DNA from: JAYVSZ01 sp043774925
GTDB taxonomy: Bacteria > Pseudomonadota > Gammaproteobacteria > Burkholderiales > Methylophilaceae
Direction of reading: 5' to 3'
Assembly (NCBI GenBank): GCA_043774925.1
Contig: JAYVSZ010000011.1
Span: 12,985 to 76,984, forward strand
DNA length: 64,000 nucleotides
The notes below the pieces were generated by a model that did not search any database, was not told where the DNA came from, and saw only the letters and a list, made by a program, of their open reading frames with translations. Below are positions 35,042-43,459 of the stretch, one piece after another. A program made the position numbers and the translations under genes. Position 1 is the first letter of the stretch. The number at the start of each line of letters is the position of its first letter.

Positions 35042-37471
35042 TTATACGTTGATGGTTTCAAATTCTTTGAATTGATCGCGTTTTTGCACGCGCTCCGACC
35101 AAGGCTCTACTGCGCCTTGTAGCGCGTACAACAGGCGCTCATAAGCGGCCTTGCGGCCTTCAGCATCCTCCACTACACGTTGCTTCACGTAATCTAAACC
35201 CATACGCTGAATCCAATGTACCGTTCTATCCAAATAGCGCGCTTCTTCTCGATAAATTTGAATAAATGCGCCAGAATATTCCAACACTTCATCGTGATCT
35301 TTTACTTTGCACAAAAACTGCGCAACTTCTGTCTTGATGCCACCATTGCCGCCGACATAAATTTCCCAACCAGAATCCACGCCGATAATACCGACATCCT
35401 TAATACCAGATTCTGCGCAGTTACGCGGGCAGCCAGATACGGCAAATTTAACTTTATGCGGCGCCCACATGTGGTCAAAGGCTTTTTCAATATCGATGCC
35501 CATTTGGGTAGAGTTTTGCGTACCAAAGCGGCAGAACTCACTACCCACACAGGTTTTTACGGTACGAATGCCTTTCGCGTAGGCGTAGCCAGAAGGCATA
35601 TCGAGATCTTTCCACATGCCGACCAAATCTTCTTTTTTTACGCCGAGCAAATCAATACGCTGGCCGCCTGTGACTTTCACCATTGGCACGGCGTATTTAT
35701 CGGCCACATCAGCAATTTTGCGCAATTGGTCTGGTGAGGTAACGCCGCCATACATGCGCGGAATGACTGAGTACGTGCCATCTTTTTGAATATTGGCGTG
35801 CACGCGCTCGTTAATAAAGCGCGATTGCGGATCATCCACCGCCTCGTGTGGCCAAGTAGAAAGCAGATAATAATTAAGCGCTGGCCTGCAAGTGGCGCAG
35901 CCATTGGGTGTGCGCCACACCATGCCGCGCATGGCATCGGGAATATTTAAATATTTATGTTTGCGAATTTCTTCGCGCACTTCTTCGTGATTTTTGTCAG
36001 AGCAGCCACAAATCGATTTGCTGGTGCTTGGCGGCGCATAGCCGCCGCCCAAGGTGGAGGCTAAAATTTGCTCCACCAAGCCGACACAAGAGCCGCAACT
36101 TGAACCTGCTTTGGTTTGTTTTTTAACATCGTCAATGGTGAATAAACCTTGGTCTTGAATGGCTTTTACAATCGTGCCTTTGCACACGCCGTTGCAGCCG
36201 CACACTTCCATCTCATTGGTCATGGCGGCGGCTTTATCTTGGCCTTGGTGGCCAGTATTGCCCAGTGAATCTTGCCCAAACATAAGCGAATCACGAATTT
36301 CGTGAATCGCTTTGCCATCGCGCAACATTTGAAAATACCAAGCACCGTCTGCGGTGTCGCCATAAAGCACGCTACCGATGATTTTGTCATCTTTAATAAC
36401 GAGCTTTTTGTAAACCCCACCAACAGCGTCGTGCAAAACAATCTCTTCTGTGCCTTCACCGCCGCTAAAATCGCCAGCAGAGAACAAATCAATGCCTGTC
36501 ACTTTGAGCTTGGTGGAGGTGACTGAGCCTTTGTATTGGCCGATACCAAAATTGGCCAAATGCGTGGCGCACACTTTTGCCATCTCAAACAGCGGTGCAA
36601 CCAAGCCATACGAAATGCCGCGATGCGCCACACATTCGCCCACGGAGTAAATACGCGGGTCGTAAGTTTGCATGGTGTCATTCACCACAACACCTTTATC
36701 GCAATATATGCCAGCAGATTCTGCCAAGGCAAAATTAGGACGAATGCCCACCGCCAGCACTACTAAATCAGCTTTTACTTCATCACTTTCTCTAAAGCGC
36801 ACAGCTTTTACGCGGCCATCTTCTCCAGCGACAATTTCAGAAGTGTTGGTATTGAGTGAAAATTTCAGGCCTTTAGCTTCTAGATTTTTTTGCAGCATTT
36901 TGCCTGCGGTTTTGTCGAGTTGACGCTCTAACAGCCAGTCGTTGCGATGCACTACTGTGACATCCATGCCTTGAATCTTTAAGCCATTGGCGGCTTCCAA
37001 GCCAAGCAAACCACCGCCGATTACCACCGCGTGCTTGTATTTTTTCGCGGCCTTAATCATGTCATTGGTATCTTTAATGTCGCGGTAGCCAAGTACGCCA
37101 GCTGCGTCTTTTCCTGGAATCGGTGGCATAAAAGGTTTAGAACCCGTGGCTAACAGCAAACGGTCGTATTCCGCGCAAGTACCATCTTCGGCAGTCACCA
37201 CACGGTTTTTGCGGTCGATTTTATTGATGCGCGCACTGGTGTGTAGCGTGATGTTGTTCTCAGCATACCATTCGCGCGAGTTTAAAATAATGTCGTCAAT
37301 CGTTTGCTCATTCGCCAGCACGGGCGAGAGCATAATGCGGTTGTAATTGGGGTAGGGCTCGTCGCCAAAAACGGTAATGTCGTAAATATCAGGCGCTATT
37401 TTGAGCAGCTCCTCAACGGTGCGCATACCCGCCATGCCGTTACCAACCACTACTAACTTCATTTTTTGCAT
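35042..37471 (-). CDS. nirB: Nitrite reductase [NAD(P)H] large subunit
   Basis: This 809-residue protein has FAD and NAD domains at about 1-290 (VVGNGMAGMRTVEELL, HAVVIGGGLLGLEAANGL), a BFD-like [2Fe-2S] domain near 420-475 (CGCNGVCKGTIV, GSSCGSCVGLVEQIL), a second Cys group, and the siroheme/[4Fe-4S] half at the C-terminus (TCVGSEFCRFG, SGCPRNCAES). It reduces nitrite to ammonium with six electrons from NAD(P)H. It is the first gene after a sigma-54 promoter. A second ATG three codons in (37462) is possible. Confidence 0.96.
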   Translation of the reverse strand: MQKMKLVVVGNGMAGMRTVEELLKIAPDIYDITVFGDEPYPNYNRIMLSPVLANEQTIDDIILNSREWYAENNITLHTSARINKIDRKNRVVTAEDGTCAEYDRLLLATGSKPFMPPIPGKDAAGVLGYRDIKDTNDMIKAAKKYKHAVVIGGGLLGLEAANGLKIQGMDVTVVHRNDWLLERQLDKTAGKMLQKNLEAKGLKFSLNTNTSEIVAGEDGRVKAVRFRESDEVKADLVVLAVGIRPNFALAESAGIYCDKGVVVNDTMQTYDPRIYSVGECVAHRGISYGLVAPLFEMAKVCATHLANFGIGQYKGSVTSTKLKVTGIDLFSAGDFSGGEGTEEIVLHDAVGGVYKKLVIKDDKIIGSVLYGDTADGAWYFQMLRDGKAIHEIRDSLMFGQDSLGNTGHQGQDKAAAMTNEMEVCGCNGVCKGTIVKAIQDQGLFTIDDVKKQTKAGSSCGSCVGLVEQILASTLGGGYAPPSTSKSICGCSDKNHEEVREEIRKHKYLNIPDAMRGMVWRTPNGCATCRPALNYYLLSTWPHEAVDDPQSRFINERVHANIQKDGTYSVIPRMYGGVTSPDQLRKIADVADKYAVPMVKVTGGQRIDLLGVKKEDLVGMWKDLDMPSGYAYAKGIRTVKTCVGSEFCRFGTQNSTQMGIDIEKAFDHMWAPHKVKFAVSGCPRNCAESGIKDVGIIGVDSGWEIYVGGNGGIKTEVAQFLCKVKDHDEVLEYSGAFIQIYREEARYLDRTVHWIQRMGLDYVKQRVVEDAEGRKAAYERLLYALQGAVEPWSERVQKRDQFKEFETINV

Positions 37472-37511
37472 ACAATTTTTTCTAAAAAATCAAATATCAT
37501 CAGGTTCTATC

Positions 37512-37526
37512 GCAATTACTGTGCCA
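37512..37526 (-). promoter_or_regulatory. Sigma-54 (RpoN) promoter of the nirB operon
   Basis: On the minus strand TGGCAC-AGTAA-TTGC, exact for the -24/-12 consensus with 5-bp spacing. The predicted transcript starts about 30 bases before the nirB ATG. The nasT operon has the same arrangement, which argues against chance. Confidence 0.85.
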
Positions 37527-37598
37527 GTAATAATTAATGAACAAATACAATAAGTTAATCTAATTTCCTATAATGGAAGCATTGTTTGGAATCCCATA

Positions 37599-37648
37599 AA
37601 AGTGCGAACGCACCAAAATAGTGATTTATTTTGGTGCGTTCGCACTTT
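37599..37648. promoter_or_regulatory. 22-bp perfect hairpin: nrt operon terminator and/or activator sites for nirB
   Basis: Two 22-bp arms, perfectly complementary, flank a 6-base loop (GTGATT). On the minus strand it follows the porin stop by 19 bp and is followed by TTTTATGG, so it can terminate. Each arm contains a GTGC-N4-GCAC palindrome (37602-37613 and 37634-37645) whose centres are 32 bp apart, about 76 and 108 bp upstream of the sigma-54 element. They may be enhancer-binding protein sites. Confidence 0.65.
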
Positions 37649-37666
37649 CTTTAAAATTAACAGGTT

Positions 37667-39148
37667 TTAAAACGTGTACATTGCGGTTAACCAGAGCTTG
37701 TCAGTATCACGCACACGGCCGCGGTTGGCATTGGCAATGGCGGTTGCATTGTTTGCCACTACGCCAACAGGCAATAATGTATATTGATCACTTTCTGTAA
37801 ATTTGCCGTATTCAAGCTTAGCCATCATATTTTTGTCGTAATTCCAAGTAGCAGCCAGGTTCCATTCCTTGCCATAACGGCTGCCATTAGTGGCTGCACC
37901 ACTGCCAACTGTATGGAAATCTTTGTCAGAGTCGATGATGTGATAATCCGCAAAGAATGCAAAATCTTCGTAGCGATATGTCGCGGTGACAAAGCTATCT
38001 CGAATGCCTTCTACAGGCGTGGCTAAGAACTTATCGACCCAGCCTTGGAACAAGTGATTGGTGCCAAATGGCGTTTGGAAGGCATATTTGCTGTTGTTGC
38101 TTGACAGTAACTCTTGGTCGGCGCGGATATTGAAGTTATCGAAACCTAAACCGCCGCCAATTTTATAATAGTGTGCGTCAATACGGCTATCGCCGCCGTG
38201 GTAGTCGGTTTGTTTGGCGTATTCTGCCGTGTAAAGCGCGCGGAAGTTAGGGTTGAATGGGTGAATGCCATCGACACGCACGCCGTAGACTTGGTTGCCT
38301 TGATCAGCTTTTTGGTTGTTATTGCCAAACTTTCCGATGTTCGCAGGGGTGTTGCTGCCGCCGTTACCAAACCAAGCGCGACCCAAGCCTAAATCATCAA
38401 ATGCAGACAAATAAGCATACGCCGTAATTGACTCGGTTGGCGAGTAACGATATTTCGCATTCATCATGTCGATATGGCCTTTGGTACGCAAAACAGTGGT
38501 GATTTGACGCACGCTTTCCATGTGACTTAAGAAAATTTCGCTATCAGGAATCGTTTTATTGACGAGTGACACGCCATCAAACACTTGCATTACTTGGCGA
38601 TAGCCAATGTCGCCCACAAAGCGCACGTTATCTAGGTTAATGGCTTGGCGGCCAAGTCTTAATTTGGTATTTTTAATGCCAGTCCAATCCACATACAATT
38701 GGTTCACGCCCGTGTAATCGGGGTCAACAATTTTGGCGTAAGCAAGCTTATCGGGCTGGTTGGAGACGGCGTTAATTAGCGTGCCATTGGTGCTATCGTT
38801 AAAATCGTCTTTCAGTTTGCTTACGTCAATCATCTGCGCGGCAAAACTAAAGTTGTGAAACGGCGAGGTTTGCCAGCCAATGAGGCTACGCAAGGTGATG
38901 CCCTCGCCATCTTTCAGCTGCTCATTTGGTGTTAAGTTAGGCGCTGCTGGCTGAAAGCCATCTTGACTCACATTTTCATAACGCAAGCGAAAGCTGGTCA
39001 TCGGCTTGCCTTCCATGATGGAATCCAGCAAGGTGTATTCTTTTTCGGCTTCTGGCACAGGCGTGGCTTCTTCCGCATGGGCGTGCATTGTGCTTATGGC
39101 AAGCAAGGTCGCCAGCGCGATTGGTTTAAGTAAGCATTCTAGTTTCAT
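37667..39148 (-). CDS. Alginate_exp-family outer membrane porin
   Basis: This 493-residue protein has a signal peptide (about 1-25, ending AHA) and a beta-rich mature part of alternating strands, ending in LWLTAMYTF with a terminal Phe, as outer membrane beta-barrels require. RLRYENVSQDGFQP and KLRLGRQAINLDNVRFVGDIGYRQ (in parts) are typical of the alginate-export porin family. As the last gene of the nrtABC operon, it probably lets nitrate through the outer membrane (inference from context). A 23-bp gap separates it from nrtC. Confidence 0.85.
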   Translation of the reverse strand: MKLECLLKPIALATLLAISTMHAHAEEATPVPEAEKEYTLLDSIMEGKPMTSFRLRYENVSQDGFQPAAPNLTPNEQLKDGEGITLRSLIGWQTSPFHNFSFAAQMIDVSKLKDDFNDSTNGTLINAVSNQPDKLAYAKIVDPDYTGVNQLYVDWTGIKNTKLRLGRQAINLDNVRFVGDIGYRQVMQVFDGVSLVNKTIPDSEIFLSHMESVRQITTVLRTKGHIDMMNAKYRYSPTESITAYAYLSAFDDLGLGRAWFGNGGSNTPANIGKFGNNNQKADQGNQVYGVRVDGIHPFNPNFRALYTAEYAKQTDYHGGDSRIDAHYYKIGGGLGFDNFNIRADQELLSSNNSKYAFQTPFGTNHLFQGWVDKFLATPVEGIRDSFVTATYRYEDFAFFADYHIIDSDKDFHTVGSGAATNGSRYGKEWNLAATWNYDKNMMAKLEYGKFTESDQYTLLPVGVVANNATAIANANRGRVRDTDKLWLTAMYTF

Positions 39149-39171
39149 TTAATTTTCCCTTTATAAATTAT

Positions 39172-39966
39172 TTAAGCCGCTTTTTTAGCGTGACGTTCGT
39201 ATAAAAATTTCAGCACTTCGCTGCGTAAATGGTTGTATTCTTTGTTTTCCGCCAGCGCCAAGCGGTTACGTGGTTTGGGCAAATCCACGCTTAAAATTTC
39301 GCCAATGGAAGCACTCGGGCCGTTGGTCATCATCACAATGCGGTCAGAAAGCAGTACGGCTTCATCCACATCGTGCGTCACCATCACAGCGGTTGCGCCC
39401 GATTTTTTCATAATGCCCATCAGCTCATCCTGCAAATTAGCGCGTGTGAGTGCATCTAGCGCGCCGAATGGCTCGTCCAATAACAAAACTTTGGGCTCCA
39501 TCGCCAGCGCCCGCGCAATACCGACGCGCTGTTTCATGCCGCCAGAAATTTCATTCGGGCGTTTTTCTGCTGCATGGCTTAAACCAACCAGCTCAAGCGC
39601 TGCATGAGTTCTGGTAGTTAGGTGAATTTTGTTTTCGCTTGCACCAAACACACGTTCTACCGCCAAATACACGTTCTCAAAGCAGGTAAGCCAAGGCAGC
39701 AAAGAGTGATTTTGAAACACCACTGCGCGCTCTGGGCCAGGTTTGTGAATCTCGCGTCCCGCACAAAACAAATGACCTTTCGTTGGCTCTAGCAAGCCTG
39801 CCACCAAGTTAAGTACAGTGGATTTACCGCAACCAGAATGGCCGATAATCGACACAAACTCGCCTTGTTTAACACTTAAATTAATGTTACTTAAGGCCTG
39901 AAACGTGCCTTTTTTGGTGTTAAACGTCATGTCGACGCTTTCAATAAACACATATCTTTCAGTCAT
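39172..39966 (-). CDS. Nitrate ABC transporter ATP-binding protein
   Basis: This 264-residue ABC ATPase has Walker A GHSGCGKST, signature ISGGMKQRVGIARAL, Walker B VLLLDEPFGALD and H-loop VMVTHDVDEAV. It resembles the NrtD/SsuB class. Adjacent to an NrtA-like binding protein and NrtB-like permease, it powers nitrate or nitrite import. There is no C-terminal NrtA-like domain, as found in cyanobacterial NrtC, so one homodimeric ATPase is likely. Confidence 0.9.
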   Translation of the reverse strand: MTERYVFIESVDMTFNTKKGTFQALSNINLSVKQGEFVSIIGHSGCGKSTVLNLVAGLLEPTKGHLFCAGREIHKPGPERAVVFQNHSLLPWLTCFENVYLAVERVFGASENKIHLTTRTHAALELVGLSHAAEKRPNEISGGMKQRVGIARALAMEPKVLLLDEPFGALDALTRANLQDELMGIMKKSGATAVMVTHDVDEAVLLSDRIVMMTNGPSASIGEILSVDLPKPRNRLALAENKEYNHLRSEVLKFLYERHAKKAA

Positions 39967-39976
39967 TTTGTATTCC

Positions 39977-40897
39977 TTATTCGTAGCTAAAACGGTGAGC
40001 GATGGCGATTAATGTCTGCTCGAGTAATAAACCGACAATACCCACCACAAAAATCGCGATGATGATGTGTTCTACATTCAAATTATTCCATTCATCCCAC
40101 ACCCAAAAACCAATACCCACGCCACCTGTGAGCATTTCTGCTGCTACAATCACCAACCAAGCCACGCCGATAGAAAGACGAATGCCCGTCATCATGTAAG
40201 GCAACACGCTAGGGAAGAGGATTTTGGTGACGATTTTCCACTCGCTTAAATTAAGCACTTTTGCCACATTCAAGTAATCCTGCGGCACTTTGCTCACGCC
40301 CACGGCAGTATTGATAATCATCGGCCAAATGGCGGAGATGAAAATTACCCAAATCGCAGCTGGATTTGCCGCTTTGAACACCAGCAAGCCAATCGGCAAC
40401 CAAGCCAAAGGTGAAACTGGGCGTAGCAAGCTAATCACAGGCGCAGTCATACGGTTTAAAAACTCAAAACGTCCTATCATAAAACCCAGTGGAATGCCCA
40501 CCAGCGCAGCCATGCCAAAACCCAAGCCAACACGCTTAAGTGACGCTAAAATATTCCAGCCAATGCCTTGGTCGTTCGGGCCGTTTGAGTAAAAAGGATG
40601 CGCAAATAACTCAACGGCCGATTGCCAAGTTTTGATTGGCCCTGGCAGGCCTGATGTTTGAGATGAAATTAGACTCCAAATCGCAAGCAGCAACAGCAAA
40701 CCAAACATTGGTGGCAACAGCCACTGAAAAAATGTTGTGGCTTTAATCGCAAATTTACTCGGCATTTTTTCAACCTTTTTAGCCTCATCAAATACTTCAT
40801 TCGCCGCGTTAATAGCGGCTGCTAGATTGGTTGTGGCGACTGGCGCTTCTTGCTTCATCGGCGCTAGGCTTTCTTTATACATACTGACTACGCTCAT
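39977..40897 (-). CDS. nrtB: Nitrate ABC transporter permease (NrtB type)
   Basis: This 306-residue membrane protein has about six helices; the N-terminal 50 residues are a cytoplasmic extension. The permease signature for coupling to the ATPase is in AAEMLTGGVGIGFWVWDEWNNL and GIPLGFMIGRFEFLNRMTAPVISLLRPVSPLAWLPIGLL (given in family blocks GIPLGFMIGRFEFLN and RPVSPLAWLPIGLLVF). Typical of the NrtB/SsuC group. It lies 20 bp after nrtA. Confidence 0.9.
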   Translation of the reverse strand: MSVVSMYKESLAPMKQEAPVATTNLAAAINAANEVFDEAKKVEKMPSKFAIKATTFFQWLLPPMFGLLLLLAIWSLISSQTSGLPGPIKTWQSAVELFAHPFYSNGPNDQGIGWNILASLKRVGLGFGMAALVGIPLGFMIGRFEFLNRMTAPVISLLRPVSPLAWLPIGLLVFKAANPAAIWVIFISAIWPMIINTAVGVSKVPQDYLNVAKVLNLSEWKIVTKILFPSVLPYMMTGIRLSIGVAWLVIVAAEMLTGGVGIGFWVWDEWNNLNVEHIIIAIFVVGIVGLLLEQTLIAIAHRFSYE

Positions 40898-40917
40898 GGC
40901 GTGCTCCTTTAAAAAAC

Positions 40918-42192
40918 TTAAGCCTTAATTTTGAAACTAGCAGCATAAGCGGCTGGGTTTTTGCCATCCCAAACCGTACCATCCATCAATTTGCTGCTGC
41001 GCATTGGGTCTTTTGGCACGCTTACGCCCACTTGGGTGGCAGCTTCAGTGTAAAGATCAATTCGATTTACTTTTTTTGCAATTGCCAAATAATCTGGGTC
41101 AGATTTCAACATGCCCCAGCGCTTGTGCTGTGTTAAAAACCACATGCCGTCAGATAAATACGGGAACGGCACCTTGCCATCTTCCATAAATTTCATGTAG
41201 TTTGGGTCTTTCCATTTTTTACCAATGCCGTTGTCGTAATCCCCCATAAAGCGGCCTAAAATCACATCTTTTGGCGCGTTTACATAGGCTTTTTGCGAAA
41301 TCAACTCGGCTACTTTGGCACGATTTTCTGTTGCCTCAATGTATTTGCTGGCCTCTAAAATGGCCATAATCAGTGCACGAGAAGTATTAGGGTTTTTAGC
41401 CACAAACTCTGCCGTTGTACCCAACACTTTTTCTGGATGATCTGCCCAAATATCTTGCGAAGTGGCCACGGTATAGCCTACTTTGTCGTAAATTGCGCGC
41501 GCATTCCACGGCTCGCCCACACAATAACCATCCATATTGCCAATACGCATATTGGCGACCATTTGTGGCGGCGGTACTACAATGTTTTTTACATCTTTAA
41601 TCGGGTCAATGCCATTCGCCGCAAGCCAGTAGTTAAGCCACATGGCGTGCGTGCCAGTGGGGAAAGTTTGCGCAAAAGTAAAATCGCGATTTTCATTCTC
41701 CATCACGCGTTTTAAGCTTTTGCCGTCTTTTACGCCTTTATCTTTAAGCTGGTTCGAAAGTGTAATGCCTTGGCCATTGTGGTTCAGCGTCATCAGCACT
41801 GCCATGTCTTTTTGTTGGCCGCCAATACCCATCTGCACGCCATAAACTAAACCATAAAGCACATGCGCTGCGTGCAGCTCGCCATTCACGGTTTTGTCGC
41901 GAATAGCCGCCCAGCTGGCTTCTTTACTCGGCAAAATTTTGATGCCATATTTTTTGTCAAAACCCATTTCTGCCGCCACAATCACGGGCGCGCTATCGGT
42001 AAGCGGAATAAAACCCACTTTCACTTCGGTCAGCTCTGGCGCATCCGAGCCAGCCGCCCAAGCGCCGCTATGCACGCCTTGCGGCAGCATGTTCAGCATT
42101 GCCGCAGCGCCAAACGCACTGGCGATGCTTTGTTTAAAAAATTGGCGGCGGTCTAAACTTGTTGTAGCTTCAACTTTTTCTAACTTTTTCAT
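40918..42192 (-). CDS. nrtA: Nitrate ABC transporter substrate-binding protein, Tat-exported (NrtA type)
   Basis: This 424-residue protein has a twin-arginine signal (LDRRQFFKQSIASAFGAA, about 14-31), then an NrtA/NasF-type binding domain: KVGFIPLTDSAPVIVAAEMGF, MRIGNMDGYCVGEPWNARAIY, and the C-terminal WFLTQHKRWGML. It captures nitrate in the periplasm and passes it to NrtB. The ATG follows an AAGGAGC ribosome binding site just after the antitermination leader. It also resembles the cytosolic sensor NasS, but the export signal argues for transport. Confidence 0.91.
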   Translation of the reverse strand: MKKLEKVEATTSLDRRQFFKQSIASAFGAAAMLNMLPQGVHSGAWAAGSDAPELTEVKVGFIPLTDSAPVIVAAEMGFDKKYGIKILPSKEASWAAIRDKTVNGELHAAHVLYGLVYGVQMGIGGQQKDMAVLMTLNHNGQGITLSNQLKDKGVKDGKSLKRVMENENRDFTFAQTFPTGTHAMWLNYWLAANGIDPIKDVKNIVVPPPQMVANMRIGNMDGYCVGEPWNARAIYDKVGYTVATSQDIWADHPEKVLGTTAEFVAKNPNTSRALIMAILEASKYIEATENRAKVAELISQKAYVNAPKDVILGRFMGDYDNGIGKKWKDPNYMKFMEDGKVPFPYLSDGMWFLTQHKRWGMLKSDPDYLAIAKKVNRIDLYTEAATQVGVSVPKDPMRSSKLMDGTVWDGKNPAAYAASFKIKA

Positions 42193-42218
42193 GCTTGCTC
42201 CTTAACAAAAATTCTGGC

Positions 42219-42266
42219 AAAAAAAAGCGCCTTGAGCATGAAGATTTACCTTCACATTCAAGACGC
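42219..42266 (-). terminator. Intrinsic terminator in the nrtA leader (attenuator)
   Basis: Arms 42250-42266 and 42227-42243 pair over 17 positions (three G-U pairs and one A-C mismatch), with a 6-nt loop and eight U on the minus-strand RNA. It lies 27 bases before the nrtA ATG, directly after the two ANTAR-type hairpins. Confidence 0.88.
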
Positions 42267-42288
42267 CTTTGTCTTATTTATTAATATC

Positions 42289-42329
42289 TACGCCATCTTT
42301 GGCGTAACTGCCAACCCGACTTTGGGTTG
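42289..42329 (-). promoter_or_regulatory. ANTAR-protein RNA target: tandem hexaloop hairpins (NasT-responsive leader)
   Basis: On the minus-strand RNA, hairpin P1 is CAACCC-AAAGUC-GGGUUG (42329-42312) and hairpin P2 is UACGCC-AAAGAU-GGCGUA (42306-42289), separated by five bases. Both loops are hexanucleotides with A at 1 and G at 4, the defining features of ANTAR binding sites. With the terminator that follows and nasT just upstream, NasT antitermination of nrtABC is strongly indicated. Confidence 0.9.
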
Positions 42330-42354
42330 CTAAAACTAAAACTACCTATAAATT

Positions 42355-42933
42355 TTACACAATCAGCAATTTTGCAGCTTCAATCAACTGGCTCGATAAA
42401 TCTGCTAACTTCATATTCTTTTTCATCGCCATGCTACGCAACAAGTTATAGGCCTCATCTTCATCCAAATTACGTTGCTTCATCAGCAAGCCTTTGGCTT
42501 GTTCAGTCACTTTGCGTTCCTCGAGTTTTGTTTTTGCTTGCTGTAACTCGCTACGCAAACTTTTAAATTCTTCAAATCGTGCAACTGCGGCATCAATCAC
42601 AGGAGTTAACCTTTCATTTGGAATATCACCAACTACATAAGCGCACACGCCCGCTTGTGTGGCAGATTTAATTTTTGCTTTATCTCCATCATGCGCAAAC
42701 ATCACAATCGGGCGCGGATCATGCATGGTCACCACACATATATTCTCCAGCGTATCGCGGCTGGGCGAATTGGTATCAATAATTACTATATCCGGCTGCA
42801 ACTCGCTACACGCGGTATGCAAATTAACGGTATCTTGCAGATGCGCAATTACCTCATACCCGCTATCAAGCAGCGATTGCTTTAAGGGGGTAGTACGCTT
42901 TAAATCGTTATCTACAATCATTACACGGAGCAT
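42355..42933 (-). CDS. nasT: NasT-type ANTAR-domain response regulator (antiterminator)
   Basis: This 192-residue protein has a receiver-like N-terminal domain (about 1-120: MLRVMIVDND, DIVIIDTNSPSRD) and a C-terminal ANTAR domain (about 130-190: ERKVTEQAKGLLMKQRNLDEDEAYNLLRSMAM in two parts, ERKVTEQAKGLLMKQ and DEDEAYNLLRSMAM). NasT binds tandem-hairpin leaders and prevents termination when released from the nitrate sensor NasS. Its own gene precedes the leader, so nasT is not subject to that terminator. No nasS lies beside it. Confidence 0.92.
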   Translation of the reverse strand: MLRVMIVDNDLKRTTPLKQSLLDSGYEVIAHLQDTVNLHTACSELQPDIVIIDTNSPSRDTLENICVVTMHDPRPIVMFAHDGDKAKIKSATQAGVCAYVVGDIPNERLTPVIDAAVARFEEFKSLRSELQQAKTKLEERKVTEQAKGLLMKQRNLDEDEAYNLLRSMAMKKNMKLADLSSQLIEAAKLLIV

Positions 42934-42968
42934 AGAAGCCCATAAAAACTATTAACAGTTAGTGCTTA

Positions 42969-42983
42969 GCAAGCGCTGTGCCA
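42969..42983 (-). promoter_or_regulatory. Sigma-54 (RpoN) promoter of the nasT-nrtABC operon
   Basis: On the minus strand TGGCAC-AGCGC-TTGC, matching the -24/-12 consensus exactly with 5-bp spacing. The predicted start is about 24 bases before the nasT ATG. Confidence 0.85.
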
Positions 42984-43077
42984 TAGTTATAATTTTAATT
43001 TAACTTATTGAATATAAATATATAAATAATATTTTTATGGGAATAACAATTCCAGTTAAATTTTCTCACGCACAATC

Positions 43078-43095
43078 CTGGTGCGGTTGCACCAG
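43078..43095. promoter_or_regulatory. Palindrome upstream of the nasT sigma-54 promoter, candidate activator site
   Basis: CTGGTGC-GGTT-GCACCAG, a perfect 7-bp inverted repeat about 98 bp upstream of the -24 element. Its GTGC-N4-GCAC core equals the two found upstream of the nirB promoter. NtrC is the expected activator, but half-site order differs from its usual consensus. Confidence 0.5.
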
Positions 43096-43272
43096 TAAAA
43101 CTTATTAAAGGGGCTTGATGTCAATATTGCACAGTTGAAGATTAATGCGTGTTTTAGACATATTAGAAATAGTAGAACAGGGCGCTATAAGTCATTAGAA
43201 AAAGTGACTGGTTTATTTCTTGGTGAGGGTTAAAAGACTTACTCATGATCGGAATAGGCTTTCTCATTGCGA
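43096..43272. other. Non-coding stretch between the nas regulatory region and tRNA-Arg
   Basis: Part of a gene-free stretch of 339 bp (42934-43272). Beyond the promoter and palindrome listed separately, I see no gene, repeat or clear terminator here. Confidence 0.5.
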
Positions 43273-43349
43273 TGGTGCGCCCGGCGGGAGTCGAACCCAC
43301 GACCTTTGGCTTCGGAAACCAACACTCTATCCAGCTGAGCTACGGGCGC
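43273..43349 (-). tRNA. tRNA-Arg (anticodon CCG)
   Basis: A 77-nt cloverleaf on the minus strand with acceptor stem GCGCCCG/CGGGCGC, D-arm GCTCAGCTGGATAGAGT, anticodon loop TTCCGAA (anticodon CCG), T-arm GGGTTCGACTCCC and encoded CCA. It reads the CGG arginine codon. Confidence 0.97.
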
Positions 43350-43459
43350 ATAAATCTTCCAAGTGCCTGATTATAGCAAATGGGGTGTCGCTTGTCCTTT
43401 TGCCAATTTGCTTGAGCTAGTATAATGGCAGCAACTTAACGTAAATTGGACTGACTATC

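Noticed and set aside
35216..35737. Plus-strand open frame within nirB
   Set aside because: It is opposite to the siroheme-binding half of nirB; codon pattern and motifs belong to nirB only.
40918..42192. Naming the nrtA gene nasS
   Set aside because: A twin-arginine signal and adjacent permease and ATPase genes support a periplasmic binding protein, not a cytosolic sensor.
43078..43095. Palindrome read as a terminator of tRNA-Arg
   Set aside because: No T run follows on the minus strand, and it is about 180 bp beyond the tRNA 3' end; a regulatory site fits better.
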